From Rubritalea marina DSM 17716 (GTDB taxonomy: Bacteria > Verrucomicrobiota > Verrucomicrobiia > Verrucomicrobiales > Akkermansiaceae), in contig NZ_KB899249.1 in the NCBI RefSeq assembly GCF_000378105.1, positions 62,001 through 126,000 of the forward strand: 64,000 bases of DNA, given 5' to 3'. Positions 9,169 through 18,219 of this stretch are shown here, in pieces. The notes under the pieces were generated by a model. It saw nothing but the letters and a program-made list of their open reading frames with translations. It ran no database searches and was not told the DNA's origin. Positions within the stretch are counted from its first letter, which is position 1. Every line of letters starts with the position of its first letter. A program made the position numbers and the translations under genes.

Positions 9169-9735
9169 TTATGCCTGATACTTGTCGATGAGTTCTTGAG
9201 CTTTGTCAGGCGTGACGCTTTCGTGGAAGTCGTCATTGACGAGGCAGACCGGGCCCGTGCCACAGGAGGCCAGGCACTCGGCAAATTCTACTGAATAATT
9301 CCCGCATGGCGAGACGACGATTGGCTGGTGGTGGGATAATTGTGTGCGGTCGATGTTGGTGATCTCACAGATTTTTTCCATCAATTCGTATGAGCCTTCC
9401 ATGGCGCAGGAAAGTGTGCGGCAGATGCGGTAATGGAACTTTCCTGGAGCGCTCTGGCGAAAGCCTGGGTAAAAGGTGACGACCGAGAGAACTTTGATTT
9501 TTTCAATTTCCAGTTTGTTGGCAACCCAATCGATGGCTTCCTTTGAGATGAATCCAAAGTGGTGCTGGACGATGTGTAGCAATGGGAGCACGGCGGAGAG
9601 TTTGCTCACGGGGTAGTGCGTGATGCGTTCGTCTGCGAGTGCTTCGATTTCAGCGCTGGCTTCAAAAGGTTTGAAGTGCTGTGTGCCCGGAGTGGTGTCG
9701 GATGCTACAGCATGTTCTAGGATTTCATGAGACAT
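9169..9735 (-). CDS. nuoE: NADH-quinone oxidoreductase subunit E
   Basis: Thioredoxin-like [2Fe-2S] subunit (cluster N1a) of the NADH module, 188 aa. The C-x4-C pair is in CRTLSCAM and the C-x3-C pair in ECLASCGTGP, as in the family, following a helical N-terminal region with the LPLLHIVQHHFGFISKEAIDWVA segment. It lies between nuoD (42 bases) and nuoF (22 bases). The start is the ATG at 9735. No SD is visible upstream. Confidence 0.96.
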   Translation of the reverse strand: MSHEILEHAVASDTTPGTQHFKPFEASAEIEALADERITHYPVSKLSAVLPLLHIVQHHFGFISKEAIDWVANKLEIEKIKVLSVVTFYPGFRQSAPGKFHYRICRTLSCAMEGSYELMEKICEITNIDRTQLSHHQPIVVSPCGNYSVEFAECLASCGTGPVCLVNDDFHESVTPDKAQELIDKYQA

Positions 9736-9777
9736 GGGGTCTGCGGAGTGAGAATTGGAATGAAGTGCTTGGGTGAT

Positions 9778-11040
9778 TTATCGGTCGCATTCACCCATCA
9801 CAAAGTCGAGTGAACCGAGGATCGCTGGAACGTCCGATACCATGGTGCCTTTGAGTAGCTCAGGGCAGATGGAAAGGTTGATGAAGGACGGAGAGCGGAT
9901 CTTGAGGCGGTGCGGAACGCCTCCTCCTTTGGAGTGGATGTAAAAACCCAGTTCGCCTTTCGGGTTTTCATGGCCAAAGTATACTTCACCCTTCGGGGCG
10001 TCGATGCCCTGTGTGGTGACAATAAAGTGGTGGATGAGTTCCTCCATCGACATCAACACGCGTTCCTTTTCTGGGAGCGTGCTTTTCGGATCGATGATGT
10101 TGATCGGTCCGTCTGGTAGCGAGACGATAGCCTGACGTAGGATGCGGATGGACTGGCGAATTTCCTCCAGTCGAATTTGGTAGCGAGCATAGCAATCTCC
10201 CTCATCTGCAATAGGAACATCAAAATCGTATTGTTCGTAGCCTAGGTATGGGTTGTCTTTGCGGAGGTCACGAGCAACTCCTGAGGCTCGAAGGTTGGGG
10301 CCGGTGAGGCCGTATGAGATCGCATCTTCCTTGCTGATGTGGCCGATGTCACACATGCGATTCATGAAAATCTTGTTCTTGTCTAGCAAGGTGGCGACTT
10401 CTTCCACAAGTGGTTCGCATTCGTCGAGGAAGGTGGTGAGTTGCTCAATGAAGCCGTCTGGGAGGTCGCGTGTTTGACCGCCGATGCGGGTGTAGGAAGT
10501 GGTGAAACGCGCGCCCGTGAGTTGCTCACAAAGGTTGTAGATCTTTTCTCTTTCGTTGAATGTGTAGAGGAAGACGGTCATGGCTCCTACATCCATGGCG
10601 CAGACCCCGACTCCTAACATGTGTGATGAAATGCGAGCGAGTTCGCAGGCGATGACTCGCACAGCTTGACCGCGTTCGGGTAGTTCCCAACCCATCAATT
10701 TTTCGACGGCGCAAGCGTAGGCGACATTATTTGCTAGTGGCGCGAGGTAGTCGAGGCGGTCAGTGTATGGGACGAACTGATTGTATTGCATGTTCTCCGC
10801 AATTTTTTCATCACCGCGGTGTAGGAAACCTACATCTGGTGTGGCCTTACTGATGACCTCTCCGTCGAGTTCGAGGATGAGGCGAAGCACTCCGTGGGTG
10901 GCTGGGTGTGATGGCCCCATGTTGAGTACCATCTTTTCGCCAAGCATGTCGTCAGCTTCTGCCTGGTGGTCTGCTACAGCCTGGACAGCGCGTGCTGCAT
11001 TATCGGGTGCTTCGTAGTGGGTAGTTTGTTTTGTGGCCAT
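9778..11040 (-). CDS. nuoD: NADH-quinone oxidoreductase subunit D
   Basis: 49-kDa subunit that forms the quinone-reduction site with NuoB, 420 aa. The diagnostic NMGPSHPATHGVLRLIL motif follows an N-terminal tail of about 45 residues. FLHRGDEKIAE and the C-terminal PAILGSLDFVMGECDR are also typical. The ATG at 11040 (MATKQTTHYEAPDN) is preferred over an upstream alternative start at 11064. It is the first gene of this operon: a terminator for the preceding gene stands at 11106-11141, so nuoA, nuoB and nuoC must be elsewhere. It is not a NuoCD fusion, because no NuoC domain precedes it. Confidence 0.96.
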   Translation of the reverse strand: MATKQTTHYEAPDNAARAVQAVADHQAEADDMLGEKMVLNMGPSHPATHGVLRLILELDGEVISKATPDVGFLHRGDEKIAENMQYNQFVPYTDRLDYLAPLANNVAYACAVEKLMGWELPERGQAVRVIACELARISSHMLGVGVCAMDVGAMTVFLYTFNEREKIYNLCEQLTGARFTTSYTRIGGQTRDLPDGFIEQLTTFLDECEPLVEEVATLLDKNKIFMNRMCDIGHISKEDAISYGLTGPNLRASGVARDLRKDNPYLGYEQYDFDVPIADEGDCYARYQIRLEEIRQSIRILRQAIVSLPDGPINIIDPKSTLPEKERVLMSMEELIHHFIVTTQGIDAPKGEVYFGHENPKGELGFYIHSKGGGVPHRLKIRSPSFINLSICPELLKGTMVSDVPAILGSLDFVMGECDR

Positions 11041-11105
11041 AGAAGTGTGAGTGTCTAACCACATATTAGAAAAAAGGAAAAACTACAGTGTATCAAGGAG
11101 GATTA

Positions 11106-11141
11106 TCAAAAAAGAAAGAGATCACCATGATAGTGATCTCT
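11106..11141 (-). terminator. Rho-independent terminator after the H1-like gene
   Basis: On the minus strand a 9-bp stem (AGAGATCAC/GTGATCTCT, 7-nt loop) is followed directly by TTCTTTTTTG. It ends the transcript of the H1-like gene at 11212-11505 and separates it from nuoD, whose promoter must lie in 11041-11105. Confidence 0.85.
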
Positions 11142-11211
11142 AAAGTGCGGGTAGCAATCTGAACTTGAGCAGATTAGCGGCGTGTGCAGCGGTGTCCTCA
11201 GGGCGTGAAGT

Positions 11212-11505
11212 CTAGCCTTTGAGTGACTCAACGGCCTTTGCCCAGTCGAGTTCTGCGCTGCCTGCTGTGCCGTTTGCGATGCGCTCACAGAAGTTGAGGT
11301 ATGCTGCTACAGCGATGTCGTCTTGGGTGATCTTGGAGAGCACGACTTTCTTTGGTGTTTTTTTAGCGGCTGCCTTTTTTGTGGTTTTCTTTGCGCTTGT
11401 CTTTTTTGTCGCCTTTTTGGCGCTTGCCTTCTTAGCTACTGTTTTTTTAGCGGCTTTCTTTGCAGTCTTCTTGGCGGCTGTTTTTTTGGTAGTTGATTTT
11501 GCCAT
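11212..11505 (-). CDS. histone H1-like Lys/Ala-rich protein with DUF2934-like C-terminus
   Basis: A 97-aa very basic protein. Residues 1-55 are repeats of KK separated by Ala/Thr/Ser ([15 protein letters not shown]), like the H1-type tails of AlgP and Hc1-like proteins, and should bind DNA non-specifically. The C-terminal 40 residues are not low-complexity: DDIAVAAYLNFCERIANG followed by SAELDWAKAVESL resembles the DUF2934 pattern (IAxxAYxxWExRG...DWxxAE). The ATG at 11505 is taken because the upstream extension is not lysine-rich. It has its own terminator and sits 2 kb from rpoD, which carries the same kind of tail. A nucleoid-associated role is inference. Confidence 0.8.
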   Translation of the reverse strand: MAKSTTKKTAAKKTAKKAAKKTVAKKASAKKATKKTSAKKTTKKAAAKKTPKKVVLSKITQDDIAVAAYLNFCERIANGTAGSAELDWAKAVESLKG

Positions 11506-11760
11506 GATAGGGGTGTGTTGCTGTTCGGTATAATATAGTGAGTGTAGGCTCACACGGAGTTACGCAGCAGAGTCAATGCCAACTAACAAATTAGTCAACG
11601 AATTATCGGTTGATATTCTGTCACGCAAATTCGTGTGTCTGAGTTAGCTGTAGCTGAATTTGTTAGGTTTTTCAATCATTTCTATGATGGCGTCAAAGAT
11701 TTTTATCTGATGGGTAATTATTACTTGAGGATTCTTCACTATGGGGTGTTATTGCGAGTG

Positions 11761-12471
11761 ATGCGATTGAGACAATTATTACTGGCTGTGTGTGTGATGT
11801 CATCTGGTTCCCTGATGGCGGATGATGCGGCGCGCGAGATATTGGCGCGCACGCGATACGCGGCGACGATGCAAGATGATCAGAGTTTGCATGGTACGAT
11901 GACTAAGAATGGGCTCCGCACACCGATTAGTTTGTATTTACGTCAGTCGGACATTCAATTTCGATATGAGGCTGCTGGGCAGGAGAAGCGTTTTCATATG
12001 CGTCTGGAAGATGATGATTTTTCCCTCTACCAGATTGTTGGTGATAAGGTGACTCCCTTTAGTGATGCTCAGATCTCGGAGCCTATCAACGGCACTGATT
12101 TTACTTATGAGGATTTATCCATGCGCTTTTTGTATTGGGATGATGCTTCGATCGAGGGGGATGAGAAGGTGAGTGGTCAGCTATGTACGAAGTTGCGCTT
12201 GATCAATCCGTCACAGACGAGTGGTCAGTACCGAATTGTTTATATCTGGGTACATAAGAAGTTTGGGAGCTTGATGAAGATGGTGGGTTATAATGCTGCA
12301 GGGAAGCCATTGAAGCAATTTCAGGTGACTGATGTGATGCAAGTAGGGAAGCAATACACGCTGCGCAAGATGCGTGTCGATAGCATCAGTCCAAAGACGA
12401 ATAAGGCTACCGGGATCACCTATTTGGAATTCCAGAAAGAGAAGCGTAAGAAGAGCCGCTTCAGGAGGTAG
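11761..12471 (+). CDS. LolA-like outer-membrane lipoprotein-sorting family protein
   Basis: A 236-aa exported protein. The chosen ATG (11761) gives a classic signal peptide, MRLRQLLLAVCVMSSGSLMA, with cleavage before DD; a longer frame from 11635 lacks one. The mature part is beta-rich with DEYSL-type strands (FHMRLEDDDFSLYQIVGDK, YIWVHKKFGSLMKMVGYNA), the half-barrel pattern of LolA/LppX-like proteins annotated as outer membrane lipoprotein-sorting protein. It ends in a basic tail (EKRKKSRFRR). It is probably a periplasmic carrier of a lipid or lipoprotein. There is no lolCDE-like partner nearby, so the substrate is unknown. Confidence 0.75.
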   Translation: MRLRQLLLAVCVMSSGSLMADDAAREILARTRYAATMQDDQSLHGTMTKNGLRTPISLYLRQSDIQFRYEAAGQEKRFHMRLEDDDFSLYQIVGDKVTPFSDAQISEPINGTDFTYEDLSMRFLYWDDASIEGDEKVSGQLCTKLRLINPSQTSGQYRIVYIWVHKKFGSLMKMVGYNAAGKPLKQFQVTDVMQVGKQYTLRKMRVDSISPKTNKATGITYLEFQKEKRKKSRFRR

Positions 12472-12552
12472 CATCGGCTCATCCGCCACTGCTGCCTAGC
12501 TTGCAAGTTCTGCTGTTGGTGGATTGATGACGAGCAGATTCCTTAAGTGTGA

Positions 12553-12587
12553 ATAAAAAAAGCGCCAAGCAGTGATGCTGGCGCTTT
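12553..12587 (-). terminator. strong terminator between the LolA-like gene and rpoD (works on both strands)
   Basis: AGCGCC(A)AGCA/TGCTGGCGCT is a GC-rich stem with one bulged A and a GTGA loop. On the minus strand it is followed by a run of seven T, ending rpoD. On the plus strand it is followed by TTTTG, which could also end the LolA-like gene. Confidence 0.88.
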
Positions 12588-12609
12588 TGTGTTGAGATGG
12601 AATTCCTGA

Positions 12610-14553
12610 TTAGGCGTTCGGGAGTTCGATGAAGCCTTCGAGCTTGCGGATACGAGTCGGGTGACGCATCTTACGCAGTGCTTTTGCTTCAATCTGACGG
12701 ATTCGCTCACGAGTGACTTGGAATTGACGTCCGACTTCTTCGAGAGTGCGGCTGTACCCGTCTTTGAGGCCAAAGCGTTGTTCGAGGACTTCGCGTTCGC
12801 GGTCGGTGAGTGTGTCGAGTACGTCGATGATCTTCTCCTTCAGCATCGCGAAGCCTGCTTCTTCCATTGGGTTTTCAGCAGCTTTATCTTCGATGAAGTC
12901 ACCGAATGAGGTGTCGTCCGAATCACCTACTGGCGCTTGGAGTGAGATCGGCTGTTGGGCCATCTTCAGGACTGCGCGGACACGCTCCACAGGTAGGTGG
13001 ATTTCCTCTGCGATTTCGTCTGGGGTAGGTTCGCGACCATATTCTTGCACGAGTTGCTTCTGCACGCGCATGAGCTTATTGATCGTTTCGATCATGTGCA
13101 CAGGAATACGGATGGTACGTGCTTGGTCGGCGATGGAGCGAGTGATCGCCTGACGAATCCACCAAGTTGCGTACGTTGAAAATTTGTAACCACGGCGGTA
13201 TTCGAATTTTTCAACCGCTTTCATGAGGCCCATGTTGCCTTCCTGGATGAGGTCGAGGAAGGAAAGTCCACGGTTGGTGTACTTCTTGGCGATGGAGATA
13301 ACGAGTCGGAGGTTGGCTTCGACCATTTCGGTTTTGGCTTTGTAGGCCATCTTCATCCAGTGGCGGAGATTTTTATTGTTCTCCATGAAGTCATCCGTGT
13401 TGTGCCAGGCGTGTTGCTGCGCTTCACGGATTTTAGTTTCAAATTCTTTGTCTTCCGGATGTGCTTGAAGCTTGCGGCTATATTTCCAGAATTTCTTTTG
13501 ATAATCTTCAACAACTTCGCAGAAGTCTTCGACAATCTTTTGTTTGTAGAAGAAGCGGTTGTAGAGTTTTGCAATGATCGTAAGTTGGCTCTCGAGCTCG
13601 TCTCTGAGTTTGGTGACACCACGTGGGTTCTTCGCATTGAGCTTTCGGAAAATGTCGTCAGCTTCCTCGTGAACTTGGCGGAGTTGGTCGCAGAGTTTTG
13701 GAAGTGTCTTCATGTAGCGCTCGCGTGATTCGATTTTCTTATCGAGGATGACGCGGTCGAAGCGTTCCTTGCCACGCATGAGCTTGTCTGCAAGGTCGAG
13801 GTATGATTGAGACACGAAGCCGAAGCGGTGGAGGTACTGCTGCACGGTGATTTCAGCATCTTCGATACGCTTGGAGATCTCCACTTCCTGCTCACGTGTG
13901 AGAAGTGGGACTTGGCCCATTTGCTTGAGGTACATGCGTACCGGGTCATCGAGGATGTCGAGTTTTTGCTCTGGCTTGGAATCGGCTTCCTCGCCACCAT
14001 TACGCTTCTTGTCGCGGTAGCGATCAACTTCAGAGGCGTCGATGATATCAAATTCCATCATGCGCAGGCGTTCGAGGATGGCCTCAACATCTGCGGGTTC
14101 GACGAGATCATTGGGGAGAATCTCATTGATGTCGTCGTAGGTGAGATATTCTTGCTCTTTGGCAAGCTTGATAAGCTCGCGCACCTTTTCCTGGATTTCA
14201 GGGGTGTCGATGCGGTTTTTTGGTGGCTTCTTGGACTTCTTCGCTTCGGCTTCTGCTTCGAGAAGTGCTTCAAGTTTAGATTTTTTAGGAGCAGCTTTTT
14301 TGGCGGCCTTTTTTGCAGGAGCAGCCTTTTTGCTTACTGTCTTTTTGGCAGCCTTTTTCGCAGGAGCTTTCTTGGCTACAGACTTTTTAGCTGCTTTTTT
14401 CGCAGGAGCCTTTTTTGCTACAGACTTTTTCGCGGCAGTTTTTTTAGCTGCGGTCTTTTTCGCGGTGGTTTTTTTTGCTGCAGTCTTCTTGGCTGCAACT
14501 TTTTTAGTTGCTGCTTTCTTGGCTGTTTTTTTCGCTACTTTCTTAGATGCCAT
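12610..14553 (-). CDS. rpoD: primary sigma factor RpoD (sigma-70) with histone H1-like N-terminal tail
   Basis: Housekeeping sigma factor, 647 aa from the ATG at 14553. Residues 1-92 are an almost pure Lys/Ala/Thr tail ([18 protein letters not shown]). Then come region 1.1 (about 115-165, [19 protein letters not shown]), region 1.2 ([20 protein letters not shown]), a non-conserved helical insert, region 2 ([20 protein letters not shown], then [20 protein letters not shown] for -10 recognition), region 3 and region 4 ([15 protein letters not shown], then [19 protein letters not shown] for -35). All core regions are intact. A similar Lys/Ala extension is known on actinobacterial HrdB/SigA. Here it probably adds non-specific DNA affinity, which is inference. 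Confidence 0.97.
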   Translation of the reverse strand: MASKKVAKKTAKKAATKKVAAKKTAAKKTTAKKTAAKKTAAKKSVAKKAPAKKAAKKSVAKKAPAKKAAKKTVSKKAAPAKKAAKKAAPKKSKLEALLEAEAEAKKSKKPPKNRIDTPEIQEKVRELIKLAKEQEYLTYDDINEILPNDLVEPADVEAILERLRMMEFDIIDASEVDRYRDKKRNGGEEADSKPEQKLDILDDPVRMYLKQMGQVPLLTREQEVEISKRIEDAEITVQQYLHRFGFVSQSYLDLADKLMRGKERFDRVILDKKIESRERYMKTLPKLCDQLRQVHEEADDIFRKLNAKNPRGVTKLRDELESQLTIIAKLYNRFFYKQKIVEDFCEVVEDYQKKFWKYSRKLQAHPEDKEFETKIREAQQHAWHNTDDFMENNKNLRHWMKMAYKAKTEMVEANLRLVISIAKKYTNRGLSFLDLIQEGNMGLMKAVEKFEYRRGYKFSTYATWWIRQAITRSIADQARTIRIPVHMIETINKLMRVQKQLVQEYGREPTPDEIAEEIHLPVERVRAVLKMAQQPISLQAPVGDSDDTSFGDFIEDKAAENPMEEAGFAMLKEKIIDVLDTLTDREREVLEQRFGLKDGYSRTLEEVGRQFQVTRERIRQIEAKALRKMRHPTRIRKLEGFIELPNA

Positions 14554-14633
14554 GGTGAGCTTGTGGTGGCTATGTGTGATCGTTCGGAGCACAAATATAG
14601 CTATTGTAAGTTGTCAAGGCGCAGAGATGCGCG

Positions 14634-14650
14634 ACAACTTTGAAAGTTGT
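14634..14650. promoter_or_regulatory. 17-bp palindrome upstream of rpoD
   Basis: ACAACTTT-G-AAAGTTGT is a perfect 8+1+8 inverted repeat about 80 bases before the rpoD ATG, in the 217-bp gap between murA and rpoD. It could be an operator. No T-run follows on either strand, so it is not a terminator. The function is unknown. Confidence 0.3.
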
Positions 14651-14770
14651 GCCACGAATGTCGATTCGTCAAGGGATTTCCTGACGCTCCTAGCAAGGAA
14701 ATCTCTGAGTGCTTGAGCGTCTGCGTGATTTGGATGTTAGAAAAAATCAATCACCCTGTCGGTTAGGGGA

Positions 14771-16048
14771 TTATCGTTCTTTTACTCGTTCGACTTTGGC
14801 GCCGAGAGCGAGGAGTTTTTCATCGATATGCTCGTAGCCACGGTCAATGTGGTAGAGGCGGTTGATCTCAGTGGATCCCTCAGCATTCAGTGCTGCTAGC
14901 ACGAGGGCTGCGGAGGCTCGTAGATCGGAGGCCATGACGGGGGCTGCTGAGAGCTTATCCGTGCCATCAATGACGGCTGTGCCATTGTCGACTTTCATGT
15001 TAGCTCCCATGCGGGACATTTCAGCACAGTGCATGAAGCGCTGAGGGAAGATGGTGTCTTCGATCACAGAGAGGCCTGGTGTGGTGGCGTAGAGCGCGGA
15101 GAATTGGGCCTGCATGTCTGTGGGGAATCCGGGATGAGGGGCTGTGACGATGCGAGCCCCTTTTGGAGTGCTCGCTGGTGCAACTTTCACCGAGCTTCCT
15201 TCTTCATTGAATTCGACGGAGTGTCCTGATTCGATGAGTTTTTCTGTGACTGGTTCGAGGTGTTCCTTGCAGATACGATTGATGGTGATGCCTTCGGGGC
15301 CAGCAGCCATGGCACCTGCTACCATGAATGTGCCAGCTTCGATACGGTCCGGGATGATGGTGTGTTCGGTGCCGTGGAGGCGTTCTACTCCTTCAATGGT
15401 GATGGTGCGGGTGCCGGCGCCTTGGATTTTTGCGCCCATGCTGATGAGGAAGTTGGCGAGGTCGACGACTTCTGGTTCAGCGGCTGCTGACTCGATCACG
15501 GTGGTTCCTTTGGCTAAGACGGCGGCCATCATGAGGTTGTCGGTGCCGAGCACGGTTGGGCCTTGCTTACCGCGCATGTCTACTTCGGTACCCACGAGTC
15601 CATTGGGAGTGGTCATGTTCATGTTGCCGCCTTCTAGGTCGATATCGGCGCCGATGGCGCGCAGTCCTTTGAGGTGGAGGTCCACTGGGCGGTCGCCGAT
15701 CACGCAACCTCCGGGCAGGGAAACCATGGCTTGGCCGAGGCGTGCGAGTAATGGGCCCATCACACAGATGGAGGCTCGCATTTTGCGAACAAGTTCATAG
15801 GGGGCTTCGTGGGTGATGGTTTGTGCGCTGATGCGTACGGTGCCGCTGGAGCGCTCCACATGGGCTCCAAGAGCTGAGAGGATCTGGATCATGTAGTTGG
15901 TGTCCGAGACGTCGGGCACGCGGCGAATGATCACATCATCTTCTGTGAGTAGTGAGGCTGCAAGGATTGGGAGCGAGGCGTTTTTTGCGCCGGAGATGTT
16001 GATGGCGCCAGATAGGGTATTGCCACCGTGTACGATGAGTTTGTCCAT
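14771..16048 (-). CDS. murA: UDP-N-acetylglucosamine 1-carboxyvinyltransferase
   Basis: First committed cytoplasmic step of peptidoglycan synthesis: transfer of enolpyruvate from PEP to UDP-GlcNAc. At 425 aa it has the family's length. Visible features are the substrate Lys-Asn pair in ISGAKNASLPILAASLL, the loop with the catalytic Cys in LPGGCVIGDRPVDLHLKGL near residue 119 (the fosfomycin target), and the second-domain copy with PDRIEAGTFMVAGAMA. It starts 4 bases after the prmC stop, so prfA-prmC-murA form one operon. Cys rather than Asp at the active site predicts the fosfomycin-sensitive type. Confidence 0.97.
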   Translation of the reverse strand: MDKLIVHGGNTLSGAINISGAKNASLPILAASLLTEDDVIIRRVPDVSDTNYMIQILSALGAHVERSSGTVRISAQTITHEAPYELVRKMRASICVMGPLLARLGQAMVSLPGGCVIGDRPVDLHLKGLRAIGADIDLEGGNMNMTTPNGLVGTEVDMRGKQGPTVLGTDNLMMAAVLAKGTTVIESAAAEPEVVDLANFLISMGAKIQGAGTRTITIEGVERLHGTEHTIIPDRIEAGTFMVAGAMAAGPEGITINRICKEHLEPVTEKLIESGHSVEFNEEGSSVKVAPASTPKGARIVTAPHPGFPTDMQAQFSALYATTPGLSVIEDTIFPQRFMHCAEMSRMGANMKVDNGTAVIDGTDKLSAAPVMASDLRASAALVLAALNAEGSTEINRLYHIDRGYEHIDEKLLALGAKVERVKER

Positions 16049-16052
16049 GTGA

Positions 16053-16949
16053 TCAGTCGGTTAAAGGGGTGTGTTCTGTAGAAGGGGCTTCTGGCTCTTG
16101 GGCTTCCTGCCATGTGGCCGTTGGAAAGCGTTGGATACCAGAGAGGTCTGAATAGGTGTGGATAGAGGAAAATCCAGCGCGATCAAGAAGTTGTTCTACT
16201 TCTTGATATTGGTGGATGCCAATTTCGAGAGCGATTTTCCCGTTCGGGTTAAGAAATTGTGGTGCTTGTTGGGTGAACTCTCTGAGGAGGTCGAGTCCGT
16301 CTTGTCCTGAATAGAGGGCGAGAGCTGGGTCGTAGTCGAGCTCAGCCTCTAGCGTTGGCTTGTCGCTGAGAGGCACGTAGGGGAGGTTGGCAACAATGAG
16401 GTCGTAGCGTTGGTCTGCCAATTGGCTGAAGCTATCGCTCTCGATCAAGTCGACGTTTTCGACACCTAGAAGTTGTTTATTTTTCTGGGTGAGTTCCAGT
16501 GCTTTGGTGGAAATGTCGGCACAGGTGATGTGTGACTTTGGGCCAAATTCTGCAGCGAGAGTGAGTCCAATCACGCCAGAGCCGGTTCCCATATCGAGAA
16601 CGCGAGCGGGTGAGGCTGAGTGGAGCTCGCTGAGGACGATTTCACAGAGTTCTTCGGTTTCAGGGCGCGGGATGAGGGCTCGCGCGTCGGTATAAAACTC
16701 GCGTCGGTAAAACTCCACAGTTCCTAAGATATGCTGGAGTGGCTCACGTTGCCCGCGGCGTTTTAGCATATCGCGCAAGGGAGCAAGCTGTGCTTCATCG
16801 AGCGGTTGGTCAAAGCGAGTGTAGAGCTGGATTTTTGTGCACTCGAGCTGATGGCAGAGCAGGAGCTGCATGTCGCGGCGCGCGGTATCGACGCCTTTGG
16901 ACTGCAGCCATTGGGTGCCAGAATCCAGTGTCTCTAGGATGGTTTTCAA
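16053..16949 (-). CDS. prmC: peptide chain release factor N5-glutamine methyltransferase
   Basis: Methylates the GGQ glutamine of release factors using SAM; 298 aa. It has the N-terminal helical PrmC domain (LQSKGVDTARRDMQLLLCHQL) and a Rossmann methyltransferase with VLDMGTGSGVIGLTLAAEF. The substrate-binding NPPY motif reads NLPYVPLS here, a Leu in place of the second residue. The start is TTG (16949): no ATG exists upstream before a stop, and the next ATG would cut the helical domain. It lies between prfA, its substrate gene, and murA. Confidence 0.93.
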   Translation of the reverse strand: MKTILETLDSGTQWLQSKGVDTARRDMQLLLCHQLECTKIQLYTRFDQPLDEAQLAPLRDMLKRRGQREPLQHILGTVEFYRREFYTDARALIPRPETEELCEIVLSELHSASPARVLDMGTGSGVIGLTLAAEFGPKSHITCADISTKALELTQKNKQLLGVENVDLIESDSFSQLADQRYDLIVANLPYVPLSDKPTLEAELDYDPALALYSGQDGLDLLREFTQQAPQFLNPNGKIALEIGIHQYQEVEQLLDRAGFSSIHTYSDLSGIQRFPTATWQEAQEPEAPSTEHTPLTD

Positions 16950-16992
16950 TTCGCTCGATCGCTGCGGTTAGGTTTAGTCGGGGATGGCTGGC

Positions 16993-18069
16993 TTACTCCA
17001 TGCCCGCATCGGCGAGGCGGTGTTCCATTTCCTTCTTTTGAAGGTTCTCGGTAAACTCGTCAATCGCGCCGCTCAGGATACCTTCAATGTTGTGGGAGGT
17101 GAAGCCGATGCGATGGTCGGTGACGCGGGATTGAGGGAAGTTGTATGTGCGGATTTTTTCGGAGCGATCGCCAGATCCGATTAAGGACTTACGTTGAGCT
17201 GAGTATTTTTCTGCTTCTTCGCGCACCTTAGCTTCATAGAGTTTGGTGCGCATGATTTGGAGGCCGATCTCGCGGTTCTGAGTTTGGCTTCGGCCATCTT
17301 GACACTTCACTTGAAGTCCGGTGGGCAAGTGGGTGATTTGGACGCATGAATCGGTGGTGTTCACGTGCTGACCACCTGAGCCACCTGATCGAGTTGCTTG
17401 GATGTGGAGTTCTTCCTTTTTGAGTTCGAAATCGACTTCATCGGCTTCTGGCATGACGGCAACAGTGCAGGTGGAAGTGTGGATGCGGCCTTGAGTTTCC
17501 GTGGCAGGGACTCGCTGAACGCGGTGCACTCCTGATTCGTATTTCATGTAGCGGAATACTTCCTCTCCAGTAATCTTAAGGACAACTTCTTTGAATCCGC
17601 CGACTTCGGAGGGCGATGACTCGAGGTGCTCTACTTTCCAGCCGCGGCCTTCTGCATGACGTTCGTACATGCGCATGACTTCGCCTGCGAAGAGTGAGGC
17701 TTCATCGCCGCCAGCACCCGCACGGATTTCAATCAGGGCATCGCGGTCTTCATTGGCATCGCGTGGTAGGAGTGCGTATTGCACTTTTTCGGAAAGGTCT
17801 TCGATGCTTGCTTCGAGTTCTGGGATTTCCATTTCAGCGAGCTCGGCGATTTCAGGATCGTCTTCTTTGGCGAGTTCCTGATTTTCGGTGAGGTTGGTTT
17901 TTGCTGTTTGGAGCGTTTCCCACATTTCGAGTAACTCTTTGAGGCGTCGGTGCTCACGCATCGTCTCAGAAGCTTTTTTCTGATCCGAGAAGAGGTTCGG
18001 GTCCGTGATGAGAACTTCAACTTCGGCGAAGCGTTCGCGTCGTTTCTCGATGAGTGAGGCGTAATCCAT
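16993..18069 (-). CDS. prfA: peptide chain release factor 1
   Basis: Reads UAA and UAG stop codons, 358 aa. The PAT anticodon-like tripeptide is in QRVPATETQGRIHTS, which marks RF1 rather than RF2. The catalytic GGQ is in RSGGSGGQHVNTTDS, followed by THLPTGLQVKCQDGRSQ. The N-terminal helical domain (1-105) and the C-terminal DHRIGFTSHNIEGIL segment are typical. It is the first gene of prfA-prmC-murA, 43 bases before prmC, so the factor and its modifier are co-expressed. Confidence 0.97.
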   Translation of the reverse strand: MDYASLIEKRRERFAEVEVLITDPNLFSDQKKASETMREHRRLKELLEMWETLQTAKTNLTENQELAKEDDPEIAELAEMEIPELEASIEDLSEKVQYALLPRDANEDRDALIEIRAGAGGDEASLFAGEVMRMYERHAEGRGWKVEHLESSPSEVGGFKEVVLKITGEEVFRYMKYESGVHRVQRVPATETQGRIHTSTCTVAVMPEADEVDFELKKEELHIQATRSGGSGGQHVNTTDSCVQITHLPTGLQVKCQDGRSQTQNREIGLQIMRTKLYEAKVREEAEKYSAQRKSLIGSGDRSEKIRTYNFPQSRVTDHRIGFTSHNIEGILSGAIDEFTENLQKKEMEHRLADAGME

Positions 18070-18219
18070 GCGCAGAGAGTCTATTCAGATCTCGGGAGGT
18101 GCAAGTTTTTTTAGTCGCAGATTCTTTGTGTTTCGGCTTGCTGGGGGATTTCTGTGTCCGAATCGTTCTGGGTTCTGTATTGCCGACTGGTCTGCTTGTG
18201 TTAGTGTGGATTCATCTTT

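Noticed and set aside
11095-11107. AAGGAGGA followed by ATC on the plus strand in the gap before nuoD
   Set aside because: Resembles the infA start, but the frame ends after 12 codons inside the terminator hairpin of a minus-strand gene. On the nuoD leader strand it reads CCTCCTT; no function can be shown.
14141-14716. Open frame of 191 codons on the plus strand opposite the rpoD tail
   Set aside because: It is the complement of the Lys/Ala repeats and reads as Phe/Ala runs; no homology-like pattern, and rpoD is certain on the other strand.
15144-15800. 218-codon plus-strand frame opposite murA
   Set aside because: Pro/Ser/Met-rich antisense reading of a certain enzyme gene.
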